36,973 bases of DNA from Parachlamydiales bacterium (GCA_015661075.1 JACVQJ010000032.1:1-36973), one strand, 5' to 3'. Shown: positions 1 to 8,661, numbered from the stretch's first letter. The notes: a model not told the origin generated them from the sequence alone. Numbers and translations: made by a program.

Positions 1-49
1 AGGCATGAATTTTGGCAGAAAACCACGCGTTACGTCTAATTAAAGGCAG
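1..49. repeat. 49-bp direct repeat, copy 1
   Basis: These 49 bases recur exactly at 8846-8894 in the same orientation; the two sequences diverge at the next base (50 versus 8895). This copy is cut by the window edge, so its left extent is unknown. It provides the first 12 codons of the open frame that follows. At the other copy the same point is where a broken NAD-binding gene begins, so base 49/50 is probably the end of a mobile or duplicated segment. Confidence 0.85.
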
Positions 50-1382
50 AACGATCTCTGGCAATCAACTACTTACGCATCGCCGTGGCGAACTTGGGAT
101 GAATATTCAATTCCTTTTAGATGCAATAGCTCGTTTTGAGAACGAGAGTAAGTCATCCAATGAGACGAACCATCTGATTGAGTTATTTTGCTACCAAGTC
201 ATCCCATTTTTGAGAGATCAAGCATCCATCGAACTACTGAGGAGAAGGTGGCGGAAAAAATATGAGGACTTGCATTCTCAAATTGCAAGTTTAGAACAGG
301 CCGCACTGGAAGAAGTCACAAGCGCATTTCGCAAAATCGAACAGACCGTTGCAAACCGCGGAAGTGTAGCGAAAAAAGTGGCGCGTATCAATGCAATTTT
401 GTCTGGAAACCCGGGAAAGGCTGGGTTCACTTCTTGGCCGCTTTATAGGGAAGTGTTCTTCGAGATCAAAGGGTTGTTAGAGACAGTTCTCAGAACTCGT
501 GGAGGTCGAGAGATTTGTGAGAATTATGCAATATTGGGAGTCAAAGAAAAGCGCATTATAAGAGTGAATAAATGCCCAATAGTTAAAAGAGAACCCTATA
601 TTGCAATTTTTACCTTTGCCCCATCGGTAGAAAAAGCAAGATTGGCCTTAGATGCCGCTCATTGGGAACGAACAAAAGACCCTGCCGTCATGTGGCATTA
701 TTTTGAATGCGCACTGTGGTGTTGGAATACCGAGGAATCGTACTTTGAAAAAACCTCTGATTTATTGAAAGTGGCGTCCAATCCTTTTCCGGCTTTAAGT
801 GAAAAGGCGGCGTGGTTGGAGATTGCAAAAATCAAAAATCGGTTGTCGATAGACCATCCCCCGCTTATTTTCACCAGCAGGCTATTCAAAGAGGGGTTCT
901 GTGCCCTCGCAAATGAAATAACAATTTTTCTTTCCAATGGGTGTCCATCAGGGGATAGTAAGCTCCCCACAGATCAGGTCATTCTAGAGCTTTCTCTTAA
1001 AGAAGAAAGGCTTTGGGTTTTAGTGTACATGGGTCTTTCAAAGCCGAAAGAAGTGTACTTGAAGCGTTTTAACACCGGCGGGATCAACGGGTCTAGCCCA
1101 TATGATTTTATTGAAAACTTATTGCAAAACCATGCCGATAGAGGTGAAGTATTAATAGACTTCGCTGATAAATCGGAGAACATCCCCAAGGCTCTAGAAC
1201 GGATAGGAATGCGAGAGTCTTTTAAAAATCTGTTTTTTGGGCAGTCTAGAGGGAACAAAGTAACTTTTCACGGTAGTCGGATAGGCATACCACGGAATGA
1301 AGAGTGCCGTCTTCTCCTCGAAGAACTTGATGAAATTCACCAAAAAGCGGGTTGTCCAAGATACCCTAATGGAGAGGCTTGA
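12..1382 (+). CDS. hypothetical protein, 5' end fused to a repeat
   Basis: Unrecognised protein of up to 456 residues. The frame opens with TTG at 12 inside the 49-bp repeat, so the first dozen residues come from repeat DNA. The first in-frame ATG is at 99 (427 residues) and is the more conservative start; neither has a clear Shine-Dalgarno. The protein looks soluble, with no signal peptide or membrane span. A lysine/arginine- and glutamate-rich stretch near residues 75-120 could be helical, followed by a mixed alpha/beta region. I see no catalytic motif that names a family. The original 5' end may have been removed by the repeat-mediated rearrangement, so this may be an N-terminally truncated gene. 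Treat the reading frame as probable and the function as unknown. Confidence 0.6.
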   Translation: MAENHALRLIKGRTISGNQLLTHRRGELGMNIQFLLDAIARFENESKSSNETNHLIELFCYQVIPFLRDQASIELLRRRWRKKYEDLHSQIASLEQAALEEVTSAFRKIEQTVANRGSVAKKVARINAILSGNPGKAGFTSWPLYREVFFEIKGLLETVLRTRGGREICENYAILGVKEKRIIRVNKCPIVKREPYIAIFTFAPSVEKARLALDAAHWERTKDPAVMWHYFECALWCWNTEESYFEKTSDLLKVASNPFPALSEKAAWLEIAKIKNRLSIDHPPLIFTSRLFKEGFCALANEITIFLSNGCPSGDSKLPTDQVILELSLKEERLWVLVYMGLSKPKEVYLKRFNTGGINGSSPYDFIENLLQNHADRGEVLIDFADKSENIPKALERIGMRESFKNLFFGQSRGNKVTFHGSRIGIPRNEECRLLLEELDEIHQKAGCPRYPNGEA

Positions 1383-1461
1383 GAAGAAAACTTAACCTTT
1401 TCTTGCATAGGCTAGAGACAATTTGCTACAGTTCTTTGCAAAAAATCTTTGCAGTGAATCC

Positions 1462-2496
1462 ATGAAAGAACAAGTTTCTTCACCAGATACCCAAAATCGA
1501 GTCATTCTTTATACAGCTGCTAATGGGAAGGTGACAGCTGATGTCTTTTTTGCGAAAGAAACCTTCTGGTTGGCGCAACGGACTATGGCTGAGTTGTTTG
1601 GAATCAACACTCCTGCGATTTCAAAGCATTTGAAGAATATTTATGCTAGTGGAGAACTGCAGGAAGAGGCAACTGTTTCCAAAATGGAAACAGTTCAAAT
1701 GGAAGGGAAACGTCAAGTCACTCGAGAGATAGAGGTTTACAATTTGGATGCGGCTATTGCCGTTGGGTATCGAGTGAACTCGATGAAAGCTACGCATTTT
1801 AGGATATGGGCGACCAACACCCTTCGCGAATTCATTGTTAAAGGGTTTGTGCTCAATGATCAAATGCTGAAAAATGGCCGATCCTTTGGAAAAGATTATT
1901 TCGATGAATTGCTGGAAAAGATTCGTGAGATTCGTGCCAGCGAGCGAAGGGCTTATCAAAAGATTACAGATGTATTTCAGGAATGTAGTAGTGATTATCA
2001 GAGCAAAGCTGAAGAAACCCATCTATTTTATCAGATTATCCAGAACCAGCTTCACTTTGCTACTACTGAGAAGACGGCTGCTGAGATCATTTATGAACGA
2101 GTAGATAGCGGCAAGCCTTTTATGGGACTTACTACCTGGAAAAATTCTCCTCAGGGAAAGATTTTAAAGAGCGATGTGACGATTGCGAAAAATTATCTGA
2201 ACCAGGCCGAAGTTTCCAAGTTAGATCGGCTCGTGAATATGTTTATCGATTTTGCAGAGCTGAAGGCATTGAGCAGCCAAGTGATGACGATGAAAGACTG
2301 GCTGAAGCAAGTGGAAAAGTTTCTTAATTTGACCGATCAACAAATTTTACGACATGCTGGTCAAATTTCTCATGCCATGGCTGTGGCCAAAGCGAATGAA
2401 GAATATGAGAAGTATCGCGTACAGCAAAACCATGAATATTTGTCGGATTTTGATCGTGTGCTTGCCAAGTATTTGAAAGGGAATGATGCCCTATAA
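1462..2496 (+). CDS. RhuM family protein
   Basis: About 344 residues, from the ATG at 1462; the frame is open back to a TTG at 1423 but that extension is poorly supported. The N-terminal half carries the RhuM signature: FWLAQRTMAELFGINTPAIS, then KHLKNIY, EATVSKME, YNLDAAIAVGYRVNS and FRIWATNTLREFIVKGF. Salmonella RhuM lies in SPI-3; homologues occur widely in phages, islands and chlamydia-like genomes, and the biochemical role is not established. The region resembles a DNA-binding winged-helix/KilA-N-like arrangement, so a DNA-binding or antitoxin-like role is possible but only inferred. The 3' end overlaps the next gene by 14 bp, implying cotranscription. Length fits the family. Confidence 0.85.
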   Translation: MKEQVSSPDTQNRVILYTAANGKVTADVFFAKETFWLAQRTMAELFGINTPAISKHLKNIYASGELQEEATVSKMETVQMEGKRQVTREIEVYNLDAAIAVGYRVNSMKATHFRIWATNTLREFIVKGFVLNDQMLKNGRSFGKDYFDELLEKIREIRASERRAYQKITDVFQECSSDYQSKAEETHLFYQIIQNQLHFATTEKTAAEIIYERVDSGKPFMGLTTWKNSPQGKILKSDVTIAKNYLNQAEVSKLDRLVNMFIDFAELKALSSQVMTMKDWLKQVEKFLNLTDQQILRHAGQISHAMAVAKANEEYEKYRVQQNHEYLSDFDRVLAKYLKGNDAL

Positions 2497-2860
2497 GAAA
2501 ATAGTTCAAAGTTATGTCAATGGTTGGAAAGAGGGCAAGGAGGAGAAAATTCTTGATGTTCTTACTGAGGACTGCATAATCATTGAATCGCATGGTCCGA
2601 CTTATCGTGGAAAAGGAATCGTTAAAAAATGGATTATGGACTGGCACGCCCAAGGAAATACTGTGGAAAAGTGGGTGATTACCTCGTTTTATACTTGCGA
2701 TGATCTCATCATTTTTGAATGGGTCTTTGCCTATAAAAATAGGAAAACCAGAGAATGTTTTGAAGGCGTTAGCCTTGCAAAAATCAGAAATGATAAGATT
2801 TCCTATCTCAGAGAATACCGCGCCACTGCGTTTCCTTTTATGTGGCAGCCTTTGAGCTAG
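2483..2860 (+). CDS. SnoaL/NTF2-like domain protein
   Basis: 125-residue protein with the pattern of the SnoaL-like NTF2 cone fold: an N-terminal helix (YVNGWKEGKEEKILDVL), the turn LTEDCIII, then GPTYRGKGIVKKWI and alternating beta strands ending in EYRAT. Family members are small enzymes or ligand-binding proteins with a central pocket, so the substrate cannot be given. The start at 2483 lies inside the end of the RhuM gene; AAAGG at about 2476-2480 can act as ribosome binding site, so translation is probably coupled. An ATG at 2486 is equally possible. Confidence 0.7.
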   Translation: MMPYKKIVQSYVNGWKEGKEEKILDVLTEDCIIIESHGPTYRGKGIVKKWIMDWHAQGNTVEKWVITSFYTCDDLIIFEWVFAYKNRKTRECFEGVSLAKIRNDKISYLREYRATAFPFMWQPLS

Positions 2861-2929
2861 AACGGGCAAATCTTTTCATTTGTGCTCGAGCCAAGAGCCA
2901 GACGAAAATCCGAATTATCCGATCGCTCT

Positions 2930-3814
2930 CTAAATTTTTTTCAAAGACTTCACTTCAAAGAAAAGAGCGAGCACACCACCAAGGATGACTAGCGCGATTC
3001 CGAATAAAGATAACCAAGAAGGAATGGAGTGCCATATCCACCAGTCGAACAGAAGAGCGAAAACAACGGAAGAGTAGCAGAGAGGGGCCAAGGCTTGAGG
3101 AGAAGCTAGCCGCATGGCTATAGTAACCGTAGTTTGACCCAGGAATCCGAAAATAGCTGTTCCCAGTAAAAAGAGATAGTCTTTTGCAGTGGGCGCTGTC
3201 CAGAAATAAATCCCTAAAGGCAAGGTTACAAGAGCAACGAAGAGGAATAGATAAAATAAAATGCGTAGGGTATCTTCTCCATAATGGTGAAGCCTACGTA
3301 ATGTGATTAAAATCACAGCAACACTCAGTCCTGCAATCAGAGGCACAACGCTAATCCATTGGAAAAGAGCACTGCTAGGTCTCAAGATCAAAATAAGCCC
3401 TAAAAATCCTGGAATGATGCCAAACCAAAGGAGGTGATCGATCGGTTTCTTGAAAAAAATGAATAGAAGGAAGGGGACAAAGAACGGGGCTGTATTCATC
3501 ATAAGCGTTGCATTGGCGACAGATAAGTAAGGAATCGAGATAAATACAAAGAAAAACGCCCCCAATCCCGCCATGGCTCTCAAAAACAGGAGCCAGAAGT
3601 GATCGGTCTTAAAAATAGCGAGCCCTCGTTTTGCTGAAAAGCAAATAAAGGTCATCAATATTACGCCAAAAATGTTTTGAAAAAGAATGATTTGGAGTGG
3701 ATTTATTCTGTTGTCAATTAATTTGACAAAAGTATTTGTAGTAGTTACGCAAAAAAATGAGAAGAGCATAACTAATACGCCCAAAAAGAGATTTTTTTTA
3801 TGCACTCCGCTCAT
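2930..3814 (-). CDS. EamA/DMT-superfamily transporter
   Basis: 294-residue, strongly hydrophobic protein with about ten predicted membrane segments in two five-helix halves, the layout of EamA (DMT superfamily) permeases. An example of the paired motif is FVKLIDNRINPLQIILFQN in the first half. Such proteins sit in the inner membrane and export or import small metabolites. Chlamydiae use DMT carriers to import host metabolites such as S-adenosylmethionine, but this substrate cannot be inferred from sequence. The basic tail (KSLKKI) fits a cytoplasmic C-terminus. It is convergent with the NTF2-like gene; no strong terminator is visible between them. Confidence 0.85.
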   Translation of the reverse strand: MSGVHKKNLFLGVLVMLFSFFCVTTTNTFVKLIDNRINPLQIILFQNIFGVILMTFICFSAKRGLAIFKTDHFWLLFLRAMAGLGAFFFVFISIPYLSVANATLMMNTAPFFVPFLLFIFFKKPIDHLLWFGIIPGFLGLILILRPSSALFQWISVVPLIAGLSVAVILITLRRLHHYGEDTLRILFYLFLFVALVTLPLGIYFWTAPTAKDYLFLLGTAIFGFLGQTTVTIAMRLASPQALAPLCYSSVVFALLFDWWIWHSIPSWLSLFGIALVILGGVLALFFEVKSLKKI

Positions 3815-4000
3815 AGTTTTTGTGTATAAAGCATGAAGGTCTGTGGATCAAGAGCAAAGTTAGAATAATTTGGCGAGTATGACTCATTTGACTTTGGAGA
3901 GAATGGCACTCGACATCTGCACAGAATTGGATACGAGACAAAATAGCAGTTCCATGCTCATTTGTGCCCGTTTTTGAGGGCAATAAATCAAACCGTTCTT

Positions 4001-4762
4001 TTAGCGAACAATTAGGTCATGAAAACGGGGATGATGCGGATAGGGGCGCAGATAGGTGCCGTACTGCCCGTGAACTACGACTGCAAAGAGTTTATAAGCT
4101 TCTGCCTGCACAATGGCTTGCGCACGGGTGAGCCATTTCTGTACCCCATCCGCAGTTTGTACTAGAAATTCTGTGGCTTTATGCTTTAAGAATTTCACTC
4201 CAATGACTTTATCGGGCGCAGGTTCCAATTTTTCATCACCAGGATACCAGCCTTCGCAGCGCTGGATAGCATCGAGCAGTTTCTCGTATTCTTCTCCTAT
4301 AAATGAACGGATTTTGCGCTCCATGTCAAATTTTGAAATAATTCTTAGGTTTTTTCTGTATTCTATGACCTCGTTAGTGTCTGGCAGACTATCTTTAAGA
4401 AGGCCTGTATAGAATCGAGGAAACTGATTTAGGGTCAAGTCAATGAATCTTTCCGTTTTCAGAAGCGCTGCGAATGCAAGTCTACCTGTTTCATAGTCAG
4501 GGAAGATAGCAAAACAGATTTTTTTCTTAGGATCGTAGGGACTTGGATAGCAAGCGAATCCAATTTCTCCATGACGTTTAGAAAAATCGCCATGATTGAT
4601 ATTTCCAGGGTTTTGGTGACGCCAAGATTTGGTTCCTCTCGGTGGATTTTTAGCCTTTGGATCGAGATAACGGGTTAGCTTATTGCCATCTTCATCATGG
4701 TACGTAATGGACTTGTCCGCATTTCCTTCGGCTTTAATCCAGACGTACTTTTTATTCGTCAT
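4001..4762 (-). CDS. NPGNI-motif protein (phage/plasmid structural-protein-like)
   Basis: 253 residues. Residues about 40-110 contain RGTKSWRHQNPGNI, G-D-F, GEIGFACYP, FAIFPDYETGRLAFAALL, then an ENDxxY-like equivalent (DTNEVIEYRKNLR) and an EGW motif at RCEGWYPGDE. This order matches, from memory, a family annotated as phage structural protein P5-like or plasmid/secretion-associated proteins with a W-R-x-N-N-P-G-N-I core. A lysozyme-like or peptidoglycan-binding role has been suggested for relatives, but the active residues are not evident here. There is no signal peptide. The DUF4431-like gene lies upstream on the same strand (75-bp gap), so the two may be cotranscribed. Confidence 0.65.
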   Translation of the reverse strand: MTNKKYVWIKAEGNADKSITYHDEDGNKLTRYLDPKAKNPPRGTKSWRHQNPGNINHGDFSKRHGEIGFACYPSPYDPKKKICFAIFPDYETGRLAFAALLKTERFIDLTLNQFPRFYTGLLKDSLPDTNEVIEYRKNLRIISKFDMERKIRSFIGEEYEKLLDAIQRCEGWYPGDEKLEPAPDKVIGVKFLKHKATEFLVQTADGVQKWLTRAQAIVQAEAYKLFAVVVHGQYGTYLRPYPHHPRFHDLIVR

Positions 4763-4837
4763 AAAATCTACCTCGTTATTTGGAAGTCAATTTTAAGGCG
4801 TTTCTGTTAAGCGATCAACGATTTCCATGTTTAAAAT

Positions 4838-5257
4838 TTATTCTATTATATTCATGGAGTCATTGATCATGATGACTTCTGTTCTGTGATGAGCCGTAAT
4901 GGCATGGAATAACGTGCCTGAGATTTTAACGTGTTTACCTAGAATCGGTTGTGCTTCGCTTGAAGAAGCTGCAACTTGAATTTCAGTAACGTTATCTTCG
5001 GGTTCATCCAAAAAATCTTTTTTAGGTGCGAGTTCTCTTACATGTACGGGATGATCCAACATCAATACAAAAATACGTTCTGGAGCATCTCCCATTTCTA
5101 TATTTTCGTATTCGGGAGGTCCTGGGCAAATGCACTCTTTCAAAGTTCCCGTCAGCTGTACAATGCTTGGCTCATAATGAACGACAACTGGAGCCTGGGC
5201 GCTGTCAGTAGCGGTATAGGAGAGGATGATCGGAAGCCAACTGTACAATCTGGCCAT
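4838..5257 (-). CDS. DUF4431-like secreted protein
   Basis: 139 residues from the ATG at 5257. After a short, weak signal-peptide-like N-terminus (LYSWLPIILSYTATDSAQA) comes VVVHYEPSIVQLTGTL, then YENIEMGDAPERIFVLMLDHP and the C-terminal GKHVKISGTLFHAITAHHRT. This fits DUF4431, a small beta-rich domain of unknown function in secreted proteins. The frame stays open upstream to 5479, but that part lies in repeat and hairpin DNA with no protein signature, so I reject the longer start. The ATG and first few codons fall inside a ~70-bp repeat found again at 12505-12574, so the promoter, start and signal sequence may have been acquired with the repeat. A second fragment of the domain lies at 12014-12292. 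Confidence 0.65.
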   Translation of the reverse strand: MARLYSWLPIILSYTATDSAQAPVVVHYEPSIVQLTGTLKECICPGPPEYENIEMGDAPERIFVLMLDHPVHVRELAPKKDFLDEPEDNVTEIQVAASSSEAQPILGKHVKISGTLFHAITAHHRTEVIMINDSMNIIE

Positions 5258-5316
5258 ATTGTCTACTTGTGAGGAAATCTTTTGGCAAATGGTAGCGTAA
5301 CGAGGAAAATTTCTGC
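5246..5316. repeat. ~70-bp dispersed repeat, copy 1
   Basis: Near-identical to 12505-12574 with a few substitutions and one small indel. The conserved core on the minus strand includes AAAAGATTTCCTCACAAG and ends at ATATGG. In both copies this contains an ATG; here it is the start codon of the DUF4431-like gene. Both copies sit next to multi-hairpin DNA, suggesting a common mobile unit. Confidence 0.8.
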
Positions 5317-5337
5317 CAATCAAAAGTTCTGAATGCG

Positions 5338-5516
5338 TCCAGCCGCCCCCAATAAAAAGGCTCCGCATAAGCGGGGCCTTTTTTATTGGGGGGTGGAGTA
5401 AGCCAACTGCTTGGCTTGCGTCTGGACGAGAAGTGAAGCGCCATGCTGGGCGTGAACCGGCGGGAAGCCCGGAGTCCACCCGCCCCCAAATTGTCTATGG
5501 GAAATCAGCCATAGAC
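5338..5516. other. GC-rich multi-hairpin block (no gene)
   Basis: The gene-free interval 5258-5777 holds this block. 5338-5397 is a very long hairpin: TCCA..CCCCCAATAAAAAGGC on the left pairs with GCC..TTTTTATTGGGGGG.TGGA on the right around a GC stem and an ATAA loop. GGTGGA (5392-5397) pairs with TCCACC (5475-5480) and encloses a perfect hairpin AAGCCAA-CTGC-TTGGCTT (5400-5417) and CGGG-AAG-CCCG. CGTCCAG (5336-5342) and CTGGACG (5422-5428) are also complementary. A last perfect hairpin, GTCTATGG with an 8-nt loop, is at 5493-5516. The block is much richer in G+C than the AT-rich 5517-5777 that follows, in which I see only a possible leader for the next gene. It may be a structured RNA or a mobile-element end. 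Confidence 0.6.
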
Positions 5517-5777
5517 TTCGTTGCAGAAATAGCTGTTTTTGAGTCCGGAATGGGGCTTTCGTGGGACAGCAATTCTCAAAAGATCGATCGCATAATTAGA
5601 CACTAGCATTGATATTATAAGTTGATCAATCTGAGCTTGTCGATTTTCAAAAAGACGTCATAATATCGTTTTTATTAACCAAACCTATGTTTTTTTTGTT
5701 TATTTAATTTATTCTGAAGTTTATATCATAACTGATATATATATTAAATAATTGCATTTTAATATGGCCTAACTTTT

Positions 5778-7496
5778 ATGGGAGTTTTCAAAATCGCTGA
5801 TGAGATCGAATTACTGATCAAGGAGAAACAATATAGTCTTGCGGAGATGAAATTACAAGAGATACTGAAAAATGATAAAGATTGTCTAGAAGCATGGAAT
5901 TTACTTGGTGGTTTACAAATTTATACAGAACGAGTCGGAGAGGCTATTGTTTCTTTTTCTACAGTGGTTTCACTATCAGATCGGTATCCTGGCGGTTTTT
6001 CCAATCTTGCTTACTGTTATATCCAATTGAATCAAAATGAATTTGCCATTCAAGCAGCGACTCAGTCGCTGAAAATCGATCCCTTCTGGATTGATGGGTG
6101 GATCAATCTTATGACCGCTCAAATCAACCTGGAAAAGACAGAAAATGCTCTCCTATCTTGCCGTAAAGGATTGGAGGTAGATCCTCATCATCCATTGCTT
6201 CTTTTAAGCATGGGCGTTGTGATGACACAAAAAAATGAACACCAAATGGCGATTGAATATTTCAAGGAAGTAATTAAGTATGACAAAAAACATGAGGTGA
6301 GCGACAGGGCTTATTGCAATATCGCCTCACTATTAACGTTATTAGGAAATTACCGAGAAGCGTGGGTTATTAATCAAAAAAACTTGTTGCTAAATCCTAA
6401 TTCCAAGATTGCATTGATGCATCAGATGTCTCTTTTGCTTTACATGGATTATCCTGAAGAGGCATCGATAATGATGCATACTCTAAAAGAGCAGTATCCA
6501 TTTGATCCTGAAATCGAATTAAATTATTGCAAGGCTCTGCATTCCATATTGCGCATCAACGATGCCATTTCGATTTTGCAAAAGCTGATTGAGCAGTATC
6601 CCGATTTTTGGAAAGCAAGAACCGAGCTTAGTATGAATCTCCTATTGATAGGGGATTTAAAGACAGGTTTTCAAGAATATGAGCATCGGTTAAAAATGAG
6701 GGACATTTTGCCGTCCCATATGGCGGAGCTTAGTCAAATACCAATATGGAATGGGGAAGACATCAATGGAATGACTCTTCTTGTCCATGAGGAACAAGGA
6801 ATTGGTGACACAATTCAGCAACTGCGATACGTCCCATATTTGAAGGAACGGTATGGGTGCAATGTCATTTTATTTCTCTCTAAACAACTTCACCCTCTCT
6901 TTAATCATCTGGGGTTTCCGCTCACAGATCAATTCGTTGCAGCTGATTTGCGTGTTAGTTTGATGAGCCTTCCCTATATTTTAAAAACAGAACTATTCTC
7001 GATTCCTTCTCCGACAACGTTTCCGAGTCGTCATCGCCCGATTAAAAATCAGATCGGGATTGTTTGGAGAGGAAATCCTGGACATCAAAGAAATCGACAA
7101 CGATCAATGGATTTATCTCTCTTCGCTTCATTATTTAATATCTCATCGATTCAATACGTCTCCTTGCAAAAGGATCCGACAACCCAAGAAGTCGCATTAT
7201 TAGATCAACACGGAATTGAGCACCCCCTTATCGAAACATTGGCTGACACGATGCGTTTGCTTGAAAAATGCAGCCAAGTGATTTGCATAGATACGATGAT
7301 CGCCCATTTAGCAGGATCTATGGAGATTCCAACCTGGATTTTTATCCCCTACGTTCCCGATTGGCGATGGATGCTGGAACGAACCGATTCACCTTGGTAC
7401 CCTTGTGTAAAACTGTTTCGTCAACCCTGCCTGGACGATTGGTCTCTACCTCTACAAGAAGTTTACATGAGAATAAAAAATAGAAAAGAGTTATGA
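5778..7496 (+). CDS. TPR-repeat glycosyltransferase (GT41/GT9-like)
   Basis: 572 residues. Residues 1-300 are tetratricopeptide repeats (for example LEAWNLLGGLQIYTERVGEA and GGFSNLAYCYIQLNQNEFAI). From about 300 on is a GT-B-type catalytic region with the features of TPR-linked glycosyltransferases: HEEQGIGDTIQQLRYVPYL, IGIVWRGNPGHQRNR followed by RSMDL, YVSLQKD, VICIDTMIAHLAGSMEIPTW and PDWRWMLERTDSPWYP. Relatives transfer sugars to proteins (O-GlcNAc-transferase or adhesin-glycosylation type) or build glycans. It is cytoplasmic, with no signal peptide. The following GT4 gene overlaps by ATGA, so the two are a translationally coupled pair, probably acting on one acceptor. G+C appears lower than in the partner gene, suggesting different origins. 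Confidence 0.85.
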   Translation: MGVFKIADEIELLIKEKQYSLAEMKLQEILKNDKDCLEAWNLLGGLQIYTERVGEAIVSFSTVVSLSDRYPGGFSNLAYCYIQLNQNEFAIQAATQSLKIDPFWIDGWINLMTAQINLEKTENALLSCRKGLEVDPHHPLLLLSMGVVMTQKNEHQMAIEYFKEVIKYDKKHEVSDRAYCNIASLLTLLGNYREAWVINQKNLLLNPNSKIALMHQMSLLLYMDYPEEASIMMHTLKEQYPFDPEIELNYCKALHSILRINDAISILQKLIEQYPDFWKARTELSMNLLLIGDLKTGFQEYEHRLKMRDILPSHMAELSQIPIWNGEDINGMTLLVHEEQGIGDTIQQLRYVPYLKERYGCNVILFLSKQLHPLFNHLGFPLTDQFVAADLRVSLMSLPYILKTELFSIPSPTTFPSRHRPIKNQIGIVWRGNPGHQRNRQRSMDLSLFASLFNISSIQYVSLQKDPTTQEVALLDQHGIEHPLIETLADTMRLLEKCSQVICIDTMIAHLAGSMEIPTWIFIPYVPDWRWMLERTDSPWYPCVKLFRQPCLDDWSLPLQEVYMRIKNRKEL

Positions 7497-8617
7497 AAAT
7501 ATTCACAGCATTACCCAATAGCTCCGATACAGGATGGGGGCTGGCTGGCACTCAGATCACCGCCAAGCTCAAACACTTTGCCGATATCAGCGATCTCTCC
7601 TGCAAGCCAGAAACCATGAGCGACTGCACGGTCCACCTTGATTCCCCGCTGGTGCAGGCCATCGGTAATGACCTTTTACCGATGCACAAAAACCTTTCCT
7701 CTTCCAAGCATATCGGTTATTGCTTTCACGAATACAGTATCCTCATGTGCCAATCCATCGACAATCTCGCTAAACACTTCCACGCTGTGTTGTGCGGGTC
7801 GAAGTGGGCCTGTCTACAGATAATGGAAGCATTAGGCAACCGGAAAAACATCATCAACGATATAGCCATTCAGGGAGTTGACACAGATTTGTTTTATCCC
7901 TCAGAAAAAAACTTTCCAGATCCCGATTATTTTACTGTCTTCTCCGGTGGAAAATTCGAGTATCGGAAAGGGCAGGATGTTGTGATCCGAGCTCTAGCGC
8001 ATCTCTCCTCGTCTCGCAAAAACGTCCGTCTTGTTGGATCATGGTGGAACCCTTGGCCACATGCTGCCCTCTCTATGCTGGCATCTCCGTATATCACGTT
8101 CCAGACGCCTAAAGAATGGTCATGGGAAAGCCTTGATCGGGAAATCCAGACTTCGGTTTACCAAGCTAGTTCGTCTATGAAATTTTGTTCCCTTCCAAGA
8201 ATTCCTCATGAGGATCTTGCTGCGGCTATGCGCCTTTGTAATATTGCTCTTTTTCCGAATCGCTGCGAGGCGGGTACGAATTTAGTGATGATGGAGGCCA
8301 TGTCTTGCGCCCTCCCGGTGATTGCTGCAACAGCCCACGGGCACGCAGACGTAACCGAGCAGTTACCGGACTGGATGCAAATCCCATCGAGCGTAAAAGT
8401 ATTCTGCTATCAGAACGGCAGCTCTGTCATCCCTGTGGCGGAATGGTTCGATCCTGACATTGATGCTACCGTTGCCGCTCTTGAAGTGGCATATGAGGAT
8501 TGGAAATCTGGGTCGGGCAAGCTGAAAGATGCTGGAAAGAAAAACAGGCAGGCTATGAAGAAATTCACCTGGGAGAAATGTGCCGAAAGCTTTTTTCGGG
8601 TAGCAGAAAGCATGTGA
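7493..8617 (+). CDS. GT4-family glycosyltransferase
   Basis: 374 residues, GT-B fold. Motifs include the N-terminal WGLAGTQI segment, FSGGKFEYRKGQDVVIRAL (start of the C-terminal domain, position of the donor-phosphate loop), and EAGTNLVMMEAMSCALPVI, the GT4 E-x7-E nucleotide-sugar motif. A nucleotide-sugar donor is expected; acceptor and sugar are unknown. It starts at the ATGA shared with the TPR glycosyltransferase stop, so the products are made together. No terminator is obvious; the downstream 590 bp are repeat and pseudogene DNA. Confidence 0.85.
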   Translation: MKIFTALPNSSDTGWGLAGTQITAKLKHFADISDLSCKPETMSDCTVHLDSPLVQAIGNDLLPMHKNLSSSKHIGYCFHEYSILMCQSIDNLAKHFHAVLCGSKWACLQIMEALGNRKNIINDIAIQGVDTDLFYPSEKNFPDPDYFTVFSGGKFEYRKGQDVVIRALAHLSSSRKNVRLVGSWWNPWPHAALSMLASPYITFQTPKEWSWESLDREIQTSVYQASSSMKFCSLPRIPHEDLAAAMRLCNIALFPNRCEAGTNLVMMEAMSCALPVIAATAHGHADVTEQLPDWMQIPSSVKVFCYQNGSSVIPVAEWFDPDIDATVAALEVAYEDWKSGSGKLKDAGKKNRQAMKKFTWEKCAESFFRVAESM

Positions 8618-8661
8618 AATCCCAACAGACAAATTAATTCATCCTCCAGGATGAGACCTGA

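Noticed and set aside
3798..3983. 61-residue minus-strand frame upstream of the transporter
   Set aside because: No ribosome binding site, no recognisable composition, and it overlaps the transporter start.
5258..5479. N-terminal extension of the DUF4431-like protein to 5479 (213 residues)
   Set aside because: The extension is read from a dispersed repeat and long hairpins; it has no protein signature and other frames are equally open.
5390..5480. tRNA-like cloverleaf (closing GGTGGA/TCCACC stem)
   Set aside because: No T-loop in the right place on either strand and no plausible anticodon arm.
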